From DATHRK01 sp035513295 (lineage in GTDB: Bacteria; Gemmatimonadota; Gemmatimonadetes; Longimicrobiales; RSA9), in NCBI GenBank assembly GCA_035513295.1, contig DATKCH010000097.1, positions 1 to 64,000 of the forward strand: a stretch of DNA of 64,000 bases. Direction: 5' to 3'. Numbering within the stretch: position 1 is the first letter of the stretch; each line of letters starts with the position of its first letter. This document shows positions 11,482 to 20,470 of the stretch, piece after piece. The notes below the pieces were generated by a model that made no database searches, had not been told where the DNA came from, and saw only the letters and a list, made by a program, of their open reading frames with translations. The translations under genes and the position numbers were made by a program.

Positions 11482-12432
11482 TCACCACTCCGGCGGCGGT
11501 CGCCGCCGGGCCGCGCTCCGGCCCGGCGGCGCGGGCGCCGGGACAGCCGCGCGGCTCAGCGCCACCGTGGATGCCGCGATGATCAGAGCCCCGGCGGCGA
11601 GCCAGACCGTGGGAATCTCGCCGTAGAACAGGAAGCCCCAAGCCGCGGAGAAGGCGACGGCCAGGTAGCTCGCGGCCGTCGCCCTGCCCGCCTTCTCCTT
11701 GCGCAGCCCGATCGTCATGAAGACCTGCCCGAGCTGCGTCGCGACCCCCACGCCGACCAGCACGAGCCACTCCGACGGAGTCGGCCAGACCGCCGACCGC
11801 GCCGCGAGCGGGATCGCTCCGAGCGTCGCGACGGCCGAGAAGTAGAACACGATGACCATGGTGTGGTCCGTCTCGCCCAGCTTGCGGACCGTCACGTACG
11901 CCGCCGCGCTGAACAGCGCTCCCGTCAGGCCCACAACGACCGGCAGCGCCGGCAGCGCGGCGCCGCCGAACAGGAACGACGGGCGCGCGGCCAGGACGAC
12001 GCCGCAGAGGCTGGCTAGGATCAGCGCGACCTCCCGGCCCCGCAGCCGCTCCCCAAGGGCGGCCACCGCGATGACGGCGGCGAAGACCGGGTTCGTGTAC
12101 TGGATGACCGTCGCGTCGGCGAGCGGGAGGTGCACGACGGCGTAATAGAACGACGTCAGGGCGACGAACCCGAGCAGCCCGCGCAGCAACAGAAGACCAC
12201 GCCGGTTCCCCCAGCACGACACTCCCAGGCGGCGGAGCAGCGCCCAGCTGAAGATCAGCGTGACCACCGCGCGCACCAGCACGATCTCGGTGGACGGGAG
12301 CCTCTGGCCGGCCTCCTTGACGAGCAGCGCCATCACGCTGAACGCGAGCGCGGACAGCGCCATGAAGCGCAGCCCGCCACCCTGCGCGGGGCCGCTCGTC
12401 GAATCTGGCGGGCGGGTCACGGCGGCGACCAT
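11482..12432 (-). CDS. EamA/DMT family transporter
   Basis: Inner-membrane transporter of the drug/metabolite superfamily, 316 residues with two EamA repeats of five helices each. Helices are easy to see (FMALSALAFSVMALLVKEAG, TSFYYAVVHLPLADATVI, then YTNPVFAAVIAVAALGERL). The last segment contains the typical end of the first repeat (NPVF..., with GE after the helix), and the second repeat ends with YLAVAFSAAWGFLFYGEI. The substrate cannot be read from the sequence; exporters of amino acids or other metabolites are common in this family. The ATG at 12432 is chosen over an in-frame TTG at 12456. Neither has a good ribosome site. Confidence 0.88.
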   Translation of the reverse strand: MVAAVTRPPDSTSGPAQGGGLRFMALSALAFSVMALLVKEAGQRLPSTEIVLVRAVVTLIFSWALLRRLGVSCWGNRRGLLLLRGLLGFVALTSFYYAVVHLPLADATVIQYTNPVFAAVIAVAALGERLRGREVALILASLCGVVLAARPSFLFGGAALPALPVVVGLTGALFSAAAYVTVRKLGETDHTMVIVFYFSAVATLGAIPLAARSAVWPTPSEWLVLVGVGVATQLGQVFMTIGLRKEKAGRATAASYLAVAFSAAWGFLFYGEIPTVWLAAGALIIAASTVALSRAAVPAPAPPGRSAARRRPPPEW

Positions 12433-12611
12433 ACCGGGTGGAGCCCCGGCTGACAACCGTTCGGCGACCGCACCCGAACGGGGTCGACGCTCCCGGAAAA
12501 GAAAAACTTCCCCCGTCGGCGATCGTCGTGTTCGTGCTGGCGCGGTTCCTGGCGTTCCGGCGTCGGGATCTGTAGGCTCGGGCGGTCCGCCGCCCGAACC
12601 GAGGAACCGCC

Positions 12612-14258
12612 ATGACTCCGGGAAAGGGGCGCCGTTCGCGCGCCCGACCCACCCGCTTTTCGACCGCCGCCCCGCCCCACCGGTCGTCGCCGCGGGCGCC
12701 GATCGCCGCCGTCGGGCTCGCCATCGCCGCCTCGTTCCTGCCCTGGCACTACGGCGCGCTCGCCGCGCAGGAGGGCCCGCGTTTCGCCGCCGGTTCCGCC
12801 GACGCGGTGCGCGCCGCGCGCGCCTACCGGCGCGCGCACGCGGCGCCGATCCTGCGCGAGTTCATGGAGCTGCTTGCGATTCCGAACGTCGCGTCGGACG
12901 AGCCCAACATCCGGCGGAACGCCGACTGGCTGGTCGCGGCGCTGGAGCGCCGCGGGGTCGACGCGCGCGCGCTCGATGGCCTCGGGGGGCCCCCGCCGGT
13001 GTACGGCGACCTACCCGTGCCGGGCGCGACCCGCACGCTCGTGTTCTACGCACACTACGACGGGCAGCCCGTGGACACGGCCCGCTGGACCTATCCGCCC
13101 TGGCAGCCGGTCCTTCTCAGCGGTCCGGTGGAGCGCGGCGGCCGACCGGTCGAGTTCGAGCCGGACGCCACCTCCGACGCGATCGATCCCGACTGGCGCA
13201 TCTACGCCCGCGGCGCGGGCGACGACAAGGCCCCGATCGCGGCGATCCTCGCCGCGCTCGACGCCCTTCGGGAGGCCGGGATGGCGCCCACGTCCAACCT
13301 GAAGTTCTTCTTCGAGGGGGAAGAGGAAGCGGGATCGGACCACCTCGCCGAAGTGCTGCGCGCGAACGCGGAGCTGCTGGCCGCGGACGGGTGGCTGATC
13401 ATGGACGGCCCCGTCCACCAGAGCCGCCGGCCGCAGCTCTTCTTCGGGGTTCGCGGCTACACCGGCCTGCAGGTCACCGTGTACGGCGCCAATCGCTATC
13501 TGCACAGCGGGCACTACGGCAACTGGGCTCCCAATCCCGCCCTGGACCTGGCGCGCCTGCTGGCCTCCATGAAGGACGAGCGCGGCCACGTGCTCATCGA
13601 GGGGTTCCACGATGACACCGCGCCGATCGGCGAGGAGGAGCGCGCGGCGATCGCCGCCGCGTCCCCGTTCGATGACCGGCTGCGGGCGGAGCTGGGCCTC
13701 GCCGCCACGGAGGCCGACGACGCGCCCTACCTGGAGCGCATGCTGATCCCGTCCCTGAACGTACGAGGCCTGCAGTCGGGCACGACCGGACCCACCGCGC
13801 GCAACGTCATACCACCCTCCGCGACCGCCTCCCTCGACATCCGGCTGGCGAAAGGGAACGATCCCGAGCGCATGCTGGACCTCGTGGAGGCGCACGTCCG
13901 CGGGCGCGGCTACCACGTCGTCCGGCAGGACCCGGACTCGACGACGCGCGCGGCCCACCCGCTCATCGCCAGGATCGACCGGTCTCCCGGCTACCGGGCG
14001 GCACGGGTGCCCCTCGACGCGCCCCTGGCGAGAGACGTGATCGGCGCGGCGAGCGAGGCCGCCGGCGAGGAGCCGATCCTCGCTCCGACGCTGGGCGGCT
14101 CCCTGCCCCTCTACCTGTTCGAAGAGGTGCTGGGAACGCCCTCCGTCGGGGTACCCATCGCCAACCACGACGACAACCAGCACGCGCCCGACGAGAACCT
14201 GCGCGTCGGCAACCTCTGGTACGGCATCGACCTCGTCGCGGCGATCATGACCATGTGA
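12612..14258 (+). CDS. M20 family metallopeptidase (exported dipeptidase)
   Basis: Zinc peptidase of the M20/M25/M40 family, 548 residues, that hydrolyses dipeptides or acylated amino acids. The first 50 residues are basic and then hydrophobic (AAVGLAIAASFLPW), which suggests export. The zinc ligands and catalytic residues are present: His148 and Asp150 in VFYAHYDGQPVD, Asp205 in ARGAGDDKAPI, the Glu pair near residue 236 in FFEGEEEAGSDHL, and His in the terminal segment (VGVPIANHDDNQHAPDENLR). The lid domain runs from about 255 to 405. The gene stands alone. A perfect 7-bp GC hairpin lies 20 bases past the stop. Confidence 0.93.
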   Translation: MTPGKGRRSRARPTRFSTAAPPHRSSPRAPIAAVGLAIAASFLPWHYGALAAQEGPRFAAGSADAVRAARAYRRAHAAPILREFMELLAIPNVASDEPNIRRNADWLVAALERRGVDARALDGLGGPPPVYGDLPVPGATRTLVFYAHYDGQPVDTARWTYPPWQPVLLSGPVERGGRPVEFEPDATSDAIDPDWRIYARGAGDDKAPIAAILAALDALREAGMAPTSNLKFFFEGEEEAGSDHLAEVLRANAELLAADGWLIMDGPVHQSRRPQLFFGVRGYTGLQVTVYGANRYLHSGHYGNWAPNPALDLARLLASMKDERGHVLIEGFHDDTAPIGEEERAAIAAASPFDDRLRAELGLAATEADDAPYLERMLIPSLNVRGLQSGTTGPTARNVIPPSATASLDIRLAKGNDPERMLDLVEAHVRGRGYHVVRQDPDSTTRAAHPLIARIDRSPGYRAARVPLDAPLARDVIGAASEAAGEEPILAPTLGGSLPLYLFEEVLGTPSVGVPIANHDDNQHAPDENLRVGNLWYGIDLVAAIMTM

Positions 14259-14277
14259 GGGGGTCGCGAGCCGCTCC

Positions 14278-14294
14278 CCCGGGCCGCGCCCGGG
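14278..14294 (+). terminator. Possible GC hairpin terminator after the M20 gene
   Basis: CCCGGGC, loop CGC, GCCCGGG: a perfect 7-bp stem 19 bases after the M20 stop and before the next gene on the same strand. There is no T-run after it, so it may slow or stop transcription only weakly. Confidence 0.35.
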
Positions 14295-14379
14295 TCGGCC
14301 CGCTTCCCTTTCGCGCGCGGCGCCCCGCGCCGTAGCTTCGCGCGTTCCGCCTCCAAACCCGACAGACCGGACCAGCCCC

Positions 14380-16866
14380 ATGGATCGACGCCGGACAGCC
14401 GCCCTCACCGTGCTCGCCGCCGCGGCGGTGCTTTCCTCCTGCGCCGGTGGTGCCGGCCAGGCCCCGGGTTCCGACGGCGCGCCGAGTCCGAGCCGCGGGT
14501 CCCCCCGGGGAGCCGGCGAAGAGGGCATAAAGCCCTACTCGGAGGTCGTCACCCGTGCCGCTCAGACCGACTCCGGCATGTTCCACGTGCACCGCGTGGA
14601 CGACAAGGTCCTGTTCGAGATCCCGAACGGCCTGCTGGACGAGGAGATCCTCCTGGTCACGCGTGTGGCGCGCGCCGCCGACAACGTCCGCTACGGCGGG
14701 GAGAAGGAGAACACCCAGGTGGTGCGCTGGCAGCGCAACCGGGACGATGTCCTGCTGCGGACGGTGTCGCACAGCAATGTGGCGGACGACTCGCTCCCGA
14801 TCTTCGAGGCCGTGCGCAACTCCAATTTCGAGCCCATCATCGCGGTCTTCGACATCGCCGCGATGTCGGAGGACTCGGGCGCCGTCGTAGTGGACGTGAC
14901 CGAGCTCTTCACCAAGGACATCCCGGTCCTCGGCATGTCGGCCAACCGGCGCAGCAACTTCGGCGTCCGCCGGCTGGACGAGAGCCGGACGTTCGTGAAC
15001 TGGGTCAAGAGCTTCCCGCGCAACGTCGAGATCCGCAACACCCTCACCTACGAGGCCACCGAGGCGCCGTCGCAGTCGTCGACGAACTCCATCTCGCTCG
15101 AGATGAACCACTCCATGGTGCGCTTGCCCGACGACCCGATGACGCCGCGGCCGTGCGACCAGCGCGTGGGCTTCTTCAGCGTCCAGCAGATCGACTACGG
15201 CGCCGACGCGCAGCGCGCCGAGGGCCGCTGCTTCATCACGCGGTGGCGGCTGGAGCCCAGCGATACCGCCGCGTTCAACCGAGGCGAACTGGTCGAGCCG
15301 GTGAAGCCCATCGTCTACTACATCGACCCCGCGACGCCGGCCAAGTGGCGGCCCTACCTGAAGCAGGGCGTCGAGGACTGGAACGCGGCGTTCGAGGCGG
15401 CGGGGTTCCGCAACGCGATCGTCGCGAAGGACCCGCCCAGCCCGGAGGAGGACCCCGAGTTCAGCCCCGAGGACGCGCGCTACAGCGTCATCCGATACTT
15501 CTCCTCGCCGGTGCAGAACGCGTACGGCCCGCACGTCCACGACCCGCGCACCGGCGAGATCCTGGAGTCCGACATCGGCTGGTTCCACAACGTCATGAAC
15601 CTGCTGCGCAACTGGTACTTCGTGCAGACGGCGGCGGCCAATCCGGACGCCCGCGGGGTGACCTTCGACGACGCGGTGATGGGCAAGCTCGTGCGCTTCG
15701 TCTCGGCGCACGAAGTCGGGCATACGCTCGGACTTCCGCACAACATGAAGGCCAGCGCTGCCTACCCTGTGGATTCGCTCCGGTCGGCCGCCTTCACGTG
15801 CCGGATGGGCACCGCCCCCAGCATCATGGACTACGCGCGCTTCAACTACGTCGCCCAGCCCGAGGACGCGGGCGTCTGCTTCGACCCGGCGATCGGCGAA
15901 TACGACAAATACGCCGTCATGTGGGGCTACACTCCGATTTTGAACGCATCGGCGGAGCAGCAGAAGCCCACGCTGAACGCGTGGATCCGGGAGCGCGAGG
16001 GCGACCCGATGTACCTCTTCGGCAACCCCAGCGCGACCGACCCCACATCCCTGACCGAGGCGATCGGCGCGGACGCCATGGAGGCCAGCCGGTACGGCAT
16101 CGAGAACCTCAAACGGATCCTGCCCCGCATCACCGAATGGACCTTCGAGGAGGGCGAGCCCTGGGACACCCCCGAGGAGCTGTACAACCAGGTCCTGGCG
16201 CAGTGGGGTCGCTACATGGGCCACGTCGCGACCAACATCGGCGGCGTGACGCGCACGCGGAAGGCTCAGGACCAGTCCGGCCCGGTGTACGAACCCGTCG
16301 CCGCGGAGACGCAGCGCCGGGCGATGGCGTTCCTGGCCGAGCAGGCGTTCGCCACGCCCGACTGGATGCTCGAGCGCGACCTCCTGTCCCGGGTCGAACA
16401 CGGCGGCACGATCGACCGCCTGCGCGCGCGCCAGGTGGGCGTCCTGAACAACGTGCTCAATCCCGGCCGCATGCAGCGTCTCGTGGAGGCCGAGGTCCTG
16501 GCCGAAGGCGACACCTACGCCCTCGGGGAGATGCTCGCGGACCTGCGCGGCGCCGTCTGGACCGAGCTCGACGACCGCTCCGCCATCGACCCCTTCCGCC
16601 GGAACCTTCAGCGCGGCTGGATCGACCGCATGGGATGGCTGCTGAACGAAGAGCCGGATCCGCCGCCGCCCTTCCTGGCCGGCGGGGACAACTTCACCCC
16701 CGTGCACGCGAGCCAGTCGGACGTGCGCGCCTTCGCGCGCGCGGAGCTCGAGGCCGTGCAGGCGCGCATCCGCCAGGCGCTTCCCGGGGTGCGGGACGGC
16801 ACGACGCGCATCCACCTGCGGGACGCCCTCGTGCGGATCGAAACGGCGCTCGACCCGCAGGACTAG
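14380..16866 (+). CDS. Zinc-dependent metalloprotease lipoprotein (met-zincin, DUF5117/DUF4953)
   Basis: Large secreted zinc protease of 828 residues. The N-terminus is a lipoprotein signal with lipobox LSSC (TVLAAAAVLSSCAGG). After a short Ser/Pro/Gly linker, residues about 60-270 correspond to the DUF5117 domain (GMFHVHRVDDKVLFEIPNGL, then LDEEILLVTRVARAADN). The zincin catalytic site is complete: H444-E-V-G-H-T-L-G-L-P-H-N, followed by the met-turn region (APSIMDYARFNYVAQPED). The C-terminal third matches the DUF4953 met-zincin region. Such genes are common in Bacteroidota and Gemmatimonadota and act outside the inner membrane. The stop TAG shares its last base with the GTG start of the Mur ligase gene, which suggests coupled translation even though no functional link is obvious. 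Confidence 0.93.
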   Translation: MDRRRTAALTVLAAAAVLSSCAGGAGQAPGSDGAPSPSRGSPRGAGEEGIKPYSEVVTRAAQTDSGMFHVHRVDDKVLFEIPNGLLDEEILLVTRVARAADNVRYGGEKENTQVVRWQRNRDDVLLRTVSHSNVADDSLPIFEAVRNSNFEPIIAVFDIAAMSEDSGAVVVDVTELFTKDIPVLGMSANRRSNFGVRRLDESRTFVNWVKSFPRNVEIRNTLTYEATEAPSQSSTNSISLEMNHSMVRLPDDPMTPRPCDQRVGFFSVQQIDYGADAQRAEGRCFITRWRLEPSDTAAFNRGELVEPVKPIVYYIDPATPAKWRPYLKQGVEDWNAAFEAAGFRNAIVAKDPPSPEEDPEFSPEDARYSVIRYFSSPVQNAYGPHVHDPRTGEILESDIGWFHNVMNLLRNWYFVQTAAANPDARGVTFDDAVMGKLVRFVSAHEVGHTLGLPHNMKASAAYPVDSLRSAAFTCRMGTAPSIMDYARFNYVAQPEDAGVCFDPAIGEYDKYAVMWGYTPILNASAEQQKPTLNAWIREREGDPMYLFGNPSATDPTSLTEAIGADAMEASRYGIENLKRILPRITEWTFEEGEPWDTPEELYNQVLAQWGRYMGHVATNIGGVTRTRKAQDQSGPVYEPVAAETQRRAMAFLAEQAFATPDWMLERDLLSRVEHGGTIDRLRARQVGVLNNVLNPGRMQRLVEAEVLAEGDTYALGEMLADLRGAVWTELDDRSAIDPFRRNLQRGWIDRMGWLLNEEPDPPPPFLAGGDNFTPVHASQSDVRAFARAELEAVQARIRQALPGVRDGTTRIHLRDALVRIETALDPQD

Positions 16867-18587
16867 TGTACACTACGATCCGGTCCGCGGCCCCGTCGAT
16901 TCTGGACTCCCGGCGGCTCACGGGCCCCAACCTGGTCAGCCCGGGGCCCGCCGCTGTCCTGGATGTCTCGTGTCCCGCCGCGGCCATCGACGGCCTCGCG
17001 GCGGCGTGGCGGGCGCGCGTCCAGGACCTGCTGGGCGCCCTTTCCCGGAGTCCGGTGCGGTGCCACATGCGCGCCTGGCCGGGCGGCGTGACGCTGGCCC
17101 TCAGCGCTCCGATCGACGCCCTTTACGCGGCCACGGAGCTGAACGAGTGGGCCCTCGGCGCCGCGCTCGCCGACCTTTCCGGCGCGTCGCCCGGGGGACG
17201 CGAGGAGGCGCTGGCGGCCGCCCGGGAGGCGCTCGCGCGGGAGGCCAACCCCGCGCTCCTCGCGCTCGAGGCGGAAGCCCGCCGGCGGGACGTGGCGTTC
17301 CTCTGGGACGACGACGAGGCGAGCGTGGGAATGGGCCGCGGCTCCCTGACATGGCCGGCGCGCGAGGTCCCTCCCCCGGACCGGATCGACTGGGCGCACG
17401 TCCACGACATTCCCAGCGTTCTGGTGACGGGCACCAACGGCAAGACGACCGTCGTGCGGCTCACGGCCGCGATGGCCGATGCCGCGGGCAAGCGCGTCGG
17501 CTCGACCACGACCGACGGCATCCGCGTGGGCGACGAGTGGCTCGAGCGTGACGACTACTCCGGGCCGGGCGGCGCGCGCACGTTGCTCCGCGACCAGCGC
17601 GTGGAGGTCGCTGTGCTGGAGACCGCGCGCGGCGGGCTGCTGCGCCGCGGGGTCGCCTATACCGGGGCGGACGGCACGGTGGTCACCAACGTCGCGGAGG
17701 ACCACCTGGGCGAGTACGGCGTGCACGACCTCGCCGCGCTGGTGCAGGCCAAGCTCACCGCGGGGCTGGCGCGGCGCCCCGGCGCGCCGATCGTGCTCAA
17801 CGCGGACGATGCCGGGCTCGTCGCCGCGAGCGAGCAGGCCGGCGGACCGATCACGTGGTTCTCCGTGACGGCGGACTCGGCCCTGCTGCGGTCGCACCTG
17901 CGCGCGGGCGGCGACGTGGTCGCGGTCGAGGACGGCATCCTGCGGCGCGGCCGCAGCGGCCGCCTGGTCGACGTGATCTCCGTGGACGAGATCCCGGTCA
18001 CGCTGGGGGGCGCGGCCATCCACAACGTTTCCAACGCCCTGGCGGCCGTCGCCGCGGGAGGCGCGCTGGGCATGCCGCACGCCGCGATCACGGACGGCCT
18101 GCGCGCCGTGCGGGGAAGCTCCGAGGACAACCCCGGCCGCGGCAATCTCTACGACGTCGCCGGGGTCCGTGTGCTCGTGGATTTCGTCCACAACGCCCAC
18201 GGCCTGGACGCGCTCGCGTTCATGGTGCGCTCGTTGGCGCCGCGGCGCCTGCTGCTGGTACTCGGCCACGCGGGCGACCGTGACGACGAGGCCGTGCGGG
18301 CGCTCGCCCGCGCCGGGTGGCGTCTGCGCCCCGACCGCGTCGTCGTGAAGGAGCTGCGCAGCTACCTGCGCGGACGGTCCGAAGGCGAGGTGCCTGCGCT
18401 CATCGTCGAGGAGCTGCGGAACGCGGGCGCCTCCTCCCGGAGCATCGACACGGCGTCCGACGAAATCGAGGCCGCGCGCAAGGCGCTCGCGTGGGCGGGG
18501 CCCGGGGACCTGGTCATCCTGCCCACGCACGAGGACCGAGACGGGGTCGAGGGAATCCTTCGGGACGCGGGAGCTCGACCCCTGTAG
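16866..18587 (+). CDS. Mur ligase-family amide ligase resembling cyanophycin synthetase without ATP-grasp domain
   Basis: ATP-dependent ligase of 573 residues. Residues 10-30 (ILDSRRLTGPNLVSPGPA) resemble the opening of cyanophycin synthetase. Residues about 50-170 continue like its N-terminal domain and the first strands that lead into ATP-grasp (RDVAFLWDDDEASVGMGRG). The ATP-grasp domain itself is absent and the Mur ligase domain begins directly: P-loop VLVTGTNGKTTVVRLTAAMA near residue 185, then VLETARGGLLRRGVAY and VVTNVAEDHLGEYGVHD, and DFVHNAHGLDAL in the C-terminal domain. The last two are cyanophycin-synthetase-like. The GTG start overlaps the preceding TAG by one base, with AGGA just upstream. 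The natural substrate is unknown. I infer it can form one kind of amide bond only. Confidence 0.8.
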   Translation: MYTTIRSAAPSILDSRRLTGPNLVSPGPAAVLDVSCPAAAIDGLAAAWRARVQDLLGALSRSPVRCHMRAWPGGVTLALSAPIDALYAATELNEWALGAALADLSGASPGGREEALAAAREALAREANPALLALEAEARRRDVAFLWDDDEASVGMGRGSLTWPAREVPPPDRIDWAHVHDIPSVLVTGTNGKTTVVRLTAAMADAAGKRVGSTTTDGIRVGDEWLERDDYSGPGGARTLLRDQRVEVAVLETARGGLLRRGVAYTGADGTVVTNVAEDHLGEYGVHDLAALVQAKLTAGLARRPGAPIVLNADDAGLVAASEQAGGPITWFSVTADSALLRSHLRAGGDVVAVEDGILRRGRSGRLVDVISVDEIPVTLGGAAIHNVSNALAAVAAGGALGMPHAAITDGLRAVRGSSEDNPGRGNLYDVAGVRVLVDFVHNAHGLDALAFMVRSLAPRRLLLVLGHAGDRDDEAVRALARAGWRLRPDRVVVKELRSYLRGRSEGEVPALIVEELRNAGASSRSIDTASDEIEAARKALAWAGPGDLVILPTHEDRDGVEGILRDAGARPL

Positions 18588-18609
18588 CAATCTCGCGGGG
18601 AGCCCCCCC

Positions 18610-19686
18610 TCAGAGGATCGCCGCCAGCCGGCGCTCGGCGGAGTCGAGCTGCGCGGGATCGTCGGCGCGCAGCGTGATGTGCCCGACTTTCCTGCCCGGC
18701 CGCGGCGTCTTCCCGTACAGGTGCAGGTGGGCGCCCGGGATGCGGAGCGCTTCCGCGACGTCCGGAAGGTCGCCGATCAGGTTGAGCATCACGCTCACGC
18801 CGCGCGCCGCGGGCGACCCGAGGGGCATCCCCGTCACCGCCCGGAGGTGGTTTTCGAACTGGCTGGTCTCGGCGCCCTCGATCGTCCAGTGACCGGAGTT
18901 GTGCACGCGCGGCGCCATCTCATTGGCGAGCAGCGTCCCGTCCACCTCGAAGAACTCGATCGCGAGTACGCCCACGTAGTCGAGGGCATCCAGGATGGAG
19001 CGGGCGCGGCCCGCGGCCTGCTCCTGCACCGAACCGGGCGCCGGGGCGCGGGACCTCCGCAGGATCCCGTCGTCGTGCACGTTCTCCACCAGCGGATACA
19101 CCACGACGTCCCCCGACCCCGATCGCGCCGCAATCACCGAGACCTCGCGGGAAAACGGAACCACGGGCTCCAGCAGGCACGATCGGCCTCCCAGCGCGGC
19201 GAAGGCCGCGGCCGCTTCGTCGGCGGTCCGGACGCGCATCTGGCCCTTGCCGTCGTATCCGAGCCGCCGCGTCTTCAGCACGCCGGGACCGGCGAGTCGG
19301 CGAGCCGCCGCGCGGGCGCCGTCCGCGCCGTCCACGGCTTCGAAGGCGGCGGTCGGGACGCCGAGCCGATCGAACAGCCGCTTCTCCTCCAGCCGGTCCT
19401 GCGCGGCCGCGAGCGCCGCTGGGGGCGGCCACACCGGCCGTGCTCGCGCGAGGAAGGCGGCCGCGTCCCCGGGCACGTTCTCGAACTCGTAGGTGATCAC
19501 GTCGGACGCGTCCGCCAGCGCGGCCAGCGCCGCGCGGTCGTCGTAGGACGAGACGATGTGGCGGCCGAGCGCGCCGGCGGGCGCGTCCGGGGAGGGGTCG
19601 AGGAAGACGAAATCGAGGCCGAGGGGGAACCCGGCGAGGGCGAGCATCCGCCCCAGTTGCCCGCCCCCGAGAACGCCTACCGTCAC
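18610..19686 (-). CDS. purK: 5-(carboxyamino)imidazole ribonucleotide synthase
   Basis: ATP-grasp enzyme of purine synthesis that carboxylates the amino group of aminoimidazole ribonucleotide with bicarbonate and ATP. The protein has 358 residues. It starts with the family sequence (VGVLGGGQLGRMLALAG), then ITYEFENVP, the ATP-grasp core (VLKTRRLGYDGKGQMRV), the metal-binding part (IEFFEVDGTLLANEMAPRVH, then NSGHWTIEGAETSQFENHLR) and the C-terminal HLYGKTPRPGRKVGH. Its GTG start overlaps the purE stop (GTGA), so the two are one translational unit. It converges on the Mur ligase gene. Confidence 0.97.
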   Translation of the reverse strand: MTVGVLGGGQLGRMLALAGFPLGLDFVFLDPSPDAPAGALGRHIVSSYDDRAALAALADASDVITYEFENVPGDAAAFLARARPVWPPPAALAAAQDRLEEKRLFDRLGVPTAAFEAVDGADGARAAARRLAGPGVLKTRRLGYDGKGQMRVRTADEAAAAFAALGGRSCLLEPVVPFSREVSVIAARSGSGDVVVYPLVENVHDDGILRRSRAPAPGSVQEQAAGRARSILDALDYVGVLAIEFFEVDGTLLANEMAPRVHNSGHWTIEGAETSQFENHLRAVTGMPLGSPAARGVSVMLNLIGDLPDVAEALRIPGAHLHLYGKTPRPGRKVGHITLRADDPAQLDSAERRLAAIL

Positions 19687-20234
19687 TCCGTCGCGGGGCC
19701 TTCGAGGTCCGCCGCCGCCGGGTCGGGCGTGGCCAGCACGCGCTCCGTCTGCCGCGTACGGTAGCGCTGCAGCGCGGCGAGGATGTCGGGCCGGGACCGG
19801 CCCACGATGGCGGCTGCCAGCAGCGCCGCGTTGACGGCCCCCGCGCGTCCGATCGCCAGGGTCCCGACCGGCACGCCGGCGGGCATCTGCGCGATCGACA
19901 GCAGCGAGTCGAAGCCGGCCAGGGCCCGCGATCGCACCGGCACTCCCAGCACCGGGACGGTGGTCTTGGCCGCGATCATGCCTGGCAGGTGCGCCGCCCC
20001 GCCGGCACCGGCGATGATCACCTGCAGCCCCCGCGACTCGGCGGATTCGGCGTACGAGAACAGGAGATCGGGGGTGCGGTGCGCGGACACGACGCGGGTC
20101 TCGTGAGGGACCCCGAGTTCGGACAGCGTCGTGGCGGCGTGAGCGAGCGTGTCCCAGTCGGACGAGGAGCCCATGATGACGCCGACGAGCGGATCACCCA
20201 CCGGCGGCGCGAACGTCTCCGTCGGGCCGTCCAT
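19683..20234 (-). CDS. purE: 5-(carboxyamino)imidazole ribonucleotide mutase
   Basis: Moves the carboxyl group of N5-CAIR to carbon 4, the step after PurK. The protein has 183 residues, with the class I PurE signature (VGVIMGSSSDWDTLAHAATT) at residues 17-36, VVSAHRTPDLLFSYAESA, IAGAGGAAHLPGMIAAKT and PVLGVPV. The ATG at 20234 has AGGAG nine bases upstream. The sequence upstream of purE is the displaced 3' half of a tRNA-Met gene and then the left end of the genomic island, so the natural promoter region of purEK has been replaced. Confidence 0.97.
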   Translation of the reverse strand: MDGPTETFAPPVGDPLVGVIMGSSSDWDTLAHAATTLSELGVPHETRVVSAHRTPDLLFSYAESAESRGLQVIIAGAGGAAHLPGMIAAKTTVPVLGVPVRSRALAGFDSLLSIAQMPAGVPVGTLAIGRAGAVNAALLAAAIVGRSRPDILAALQRYRTRQTERVLATPDPAAADLEGPATE

Positions 20235-20275
20235 CGGCTGGCTCCTGGTTGCTTGACTCTACGTGGTTCGCCGGA

Positions 20276-20322
20276 AGTCCCAGAGGGGAGACTCGAACTC
20301 CCGACCTCACGATTATGAGTCG
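20276..20322 (-). repeat. Left attachment repeat: displaced 3' end of tRNA-Met
   Basis: These 47 bases are identical to 25607-25653 and contain, on the minus strand, the anticodon loop, anticodon 3' stem, variable region, T arm and 3' acceptor strand of tRNA-Met(CAT). After the repeat the sequence departs from the tRNA (first mismatch at 20323), so this copy cannot fold as a tRNA. It marks the left end of the island. The repeat starts at the anticodon arm, a usual crossover position for tyrosine recombinases. Confidence 0.93.
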
Positions 20323-20439
20323 GGCGCCCCCGCATTGAGGACCACCTCGAATCGCCCCGAGAGACACGCGAAAGTGGCGTCGGCGCGGGCGATCTGGCAA
20401 CCCCCCACCGGCCAAGCTTTCCGGCCTCCCCCGTCCCCA

Positions 20440-20463
20440 ATCGACACCGGAATCGACACCGGA
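20440..20463 (+). repeat. Two tandem copies of ATCGACACCGGA; possible recombinase arm sites
   Basis: A 12-base unit is repeated twice without a gap just before the first island gene, about 120 bases inside the left attachment repeat. A similar pair of GACACC motifs spaced by 13 bases occurs at 25526-25544 inside the end of the integrase gene. Paired short direct repeats near both ends are what arm-type integrase or excisionase sites look like; the role is inference. Confidence 0.4.
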
Positions 20464-20470
20464 GGGGACG

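Noticed and set aside
14245..16815. Very long open frame on the minus strand opposite the met-zincin gene
   Set aside because: GC-rich DNA keeps opposite frames open; the translation has no recognisable domain while the plus strand has a lipobox, HExxHxxGxxH and family sequence throughout.
20440..20463. CRISPR-like repeat
   Set aside because: Only two 12-base units with no spacer; no array or cas genes anywhere in the window.
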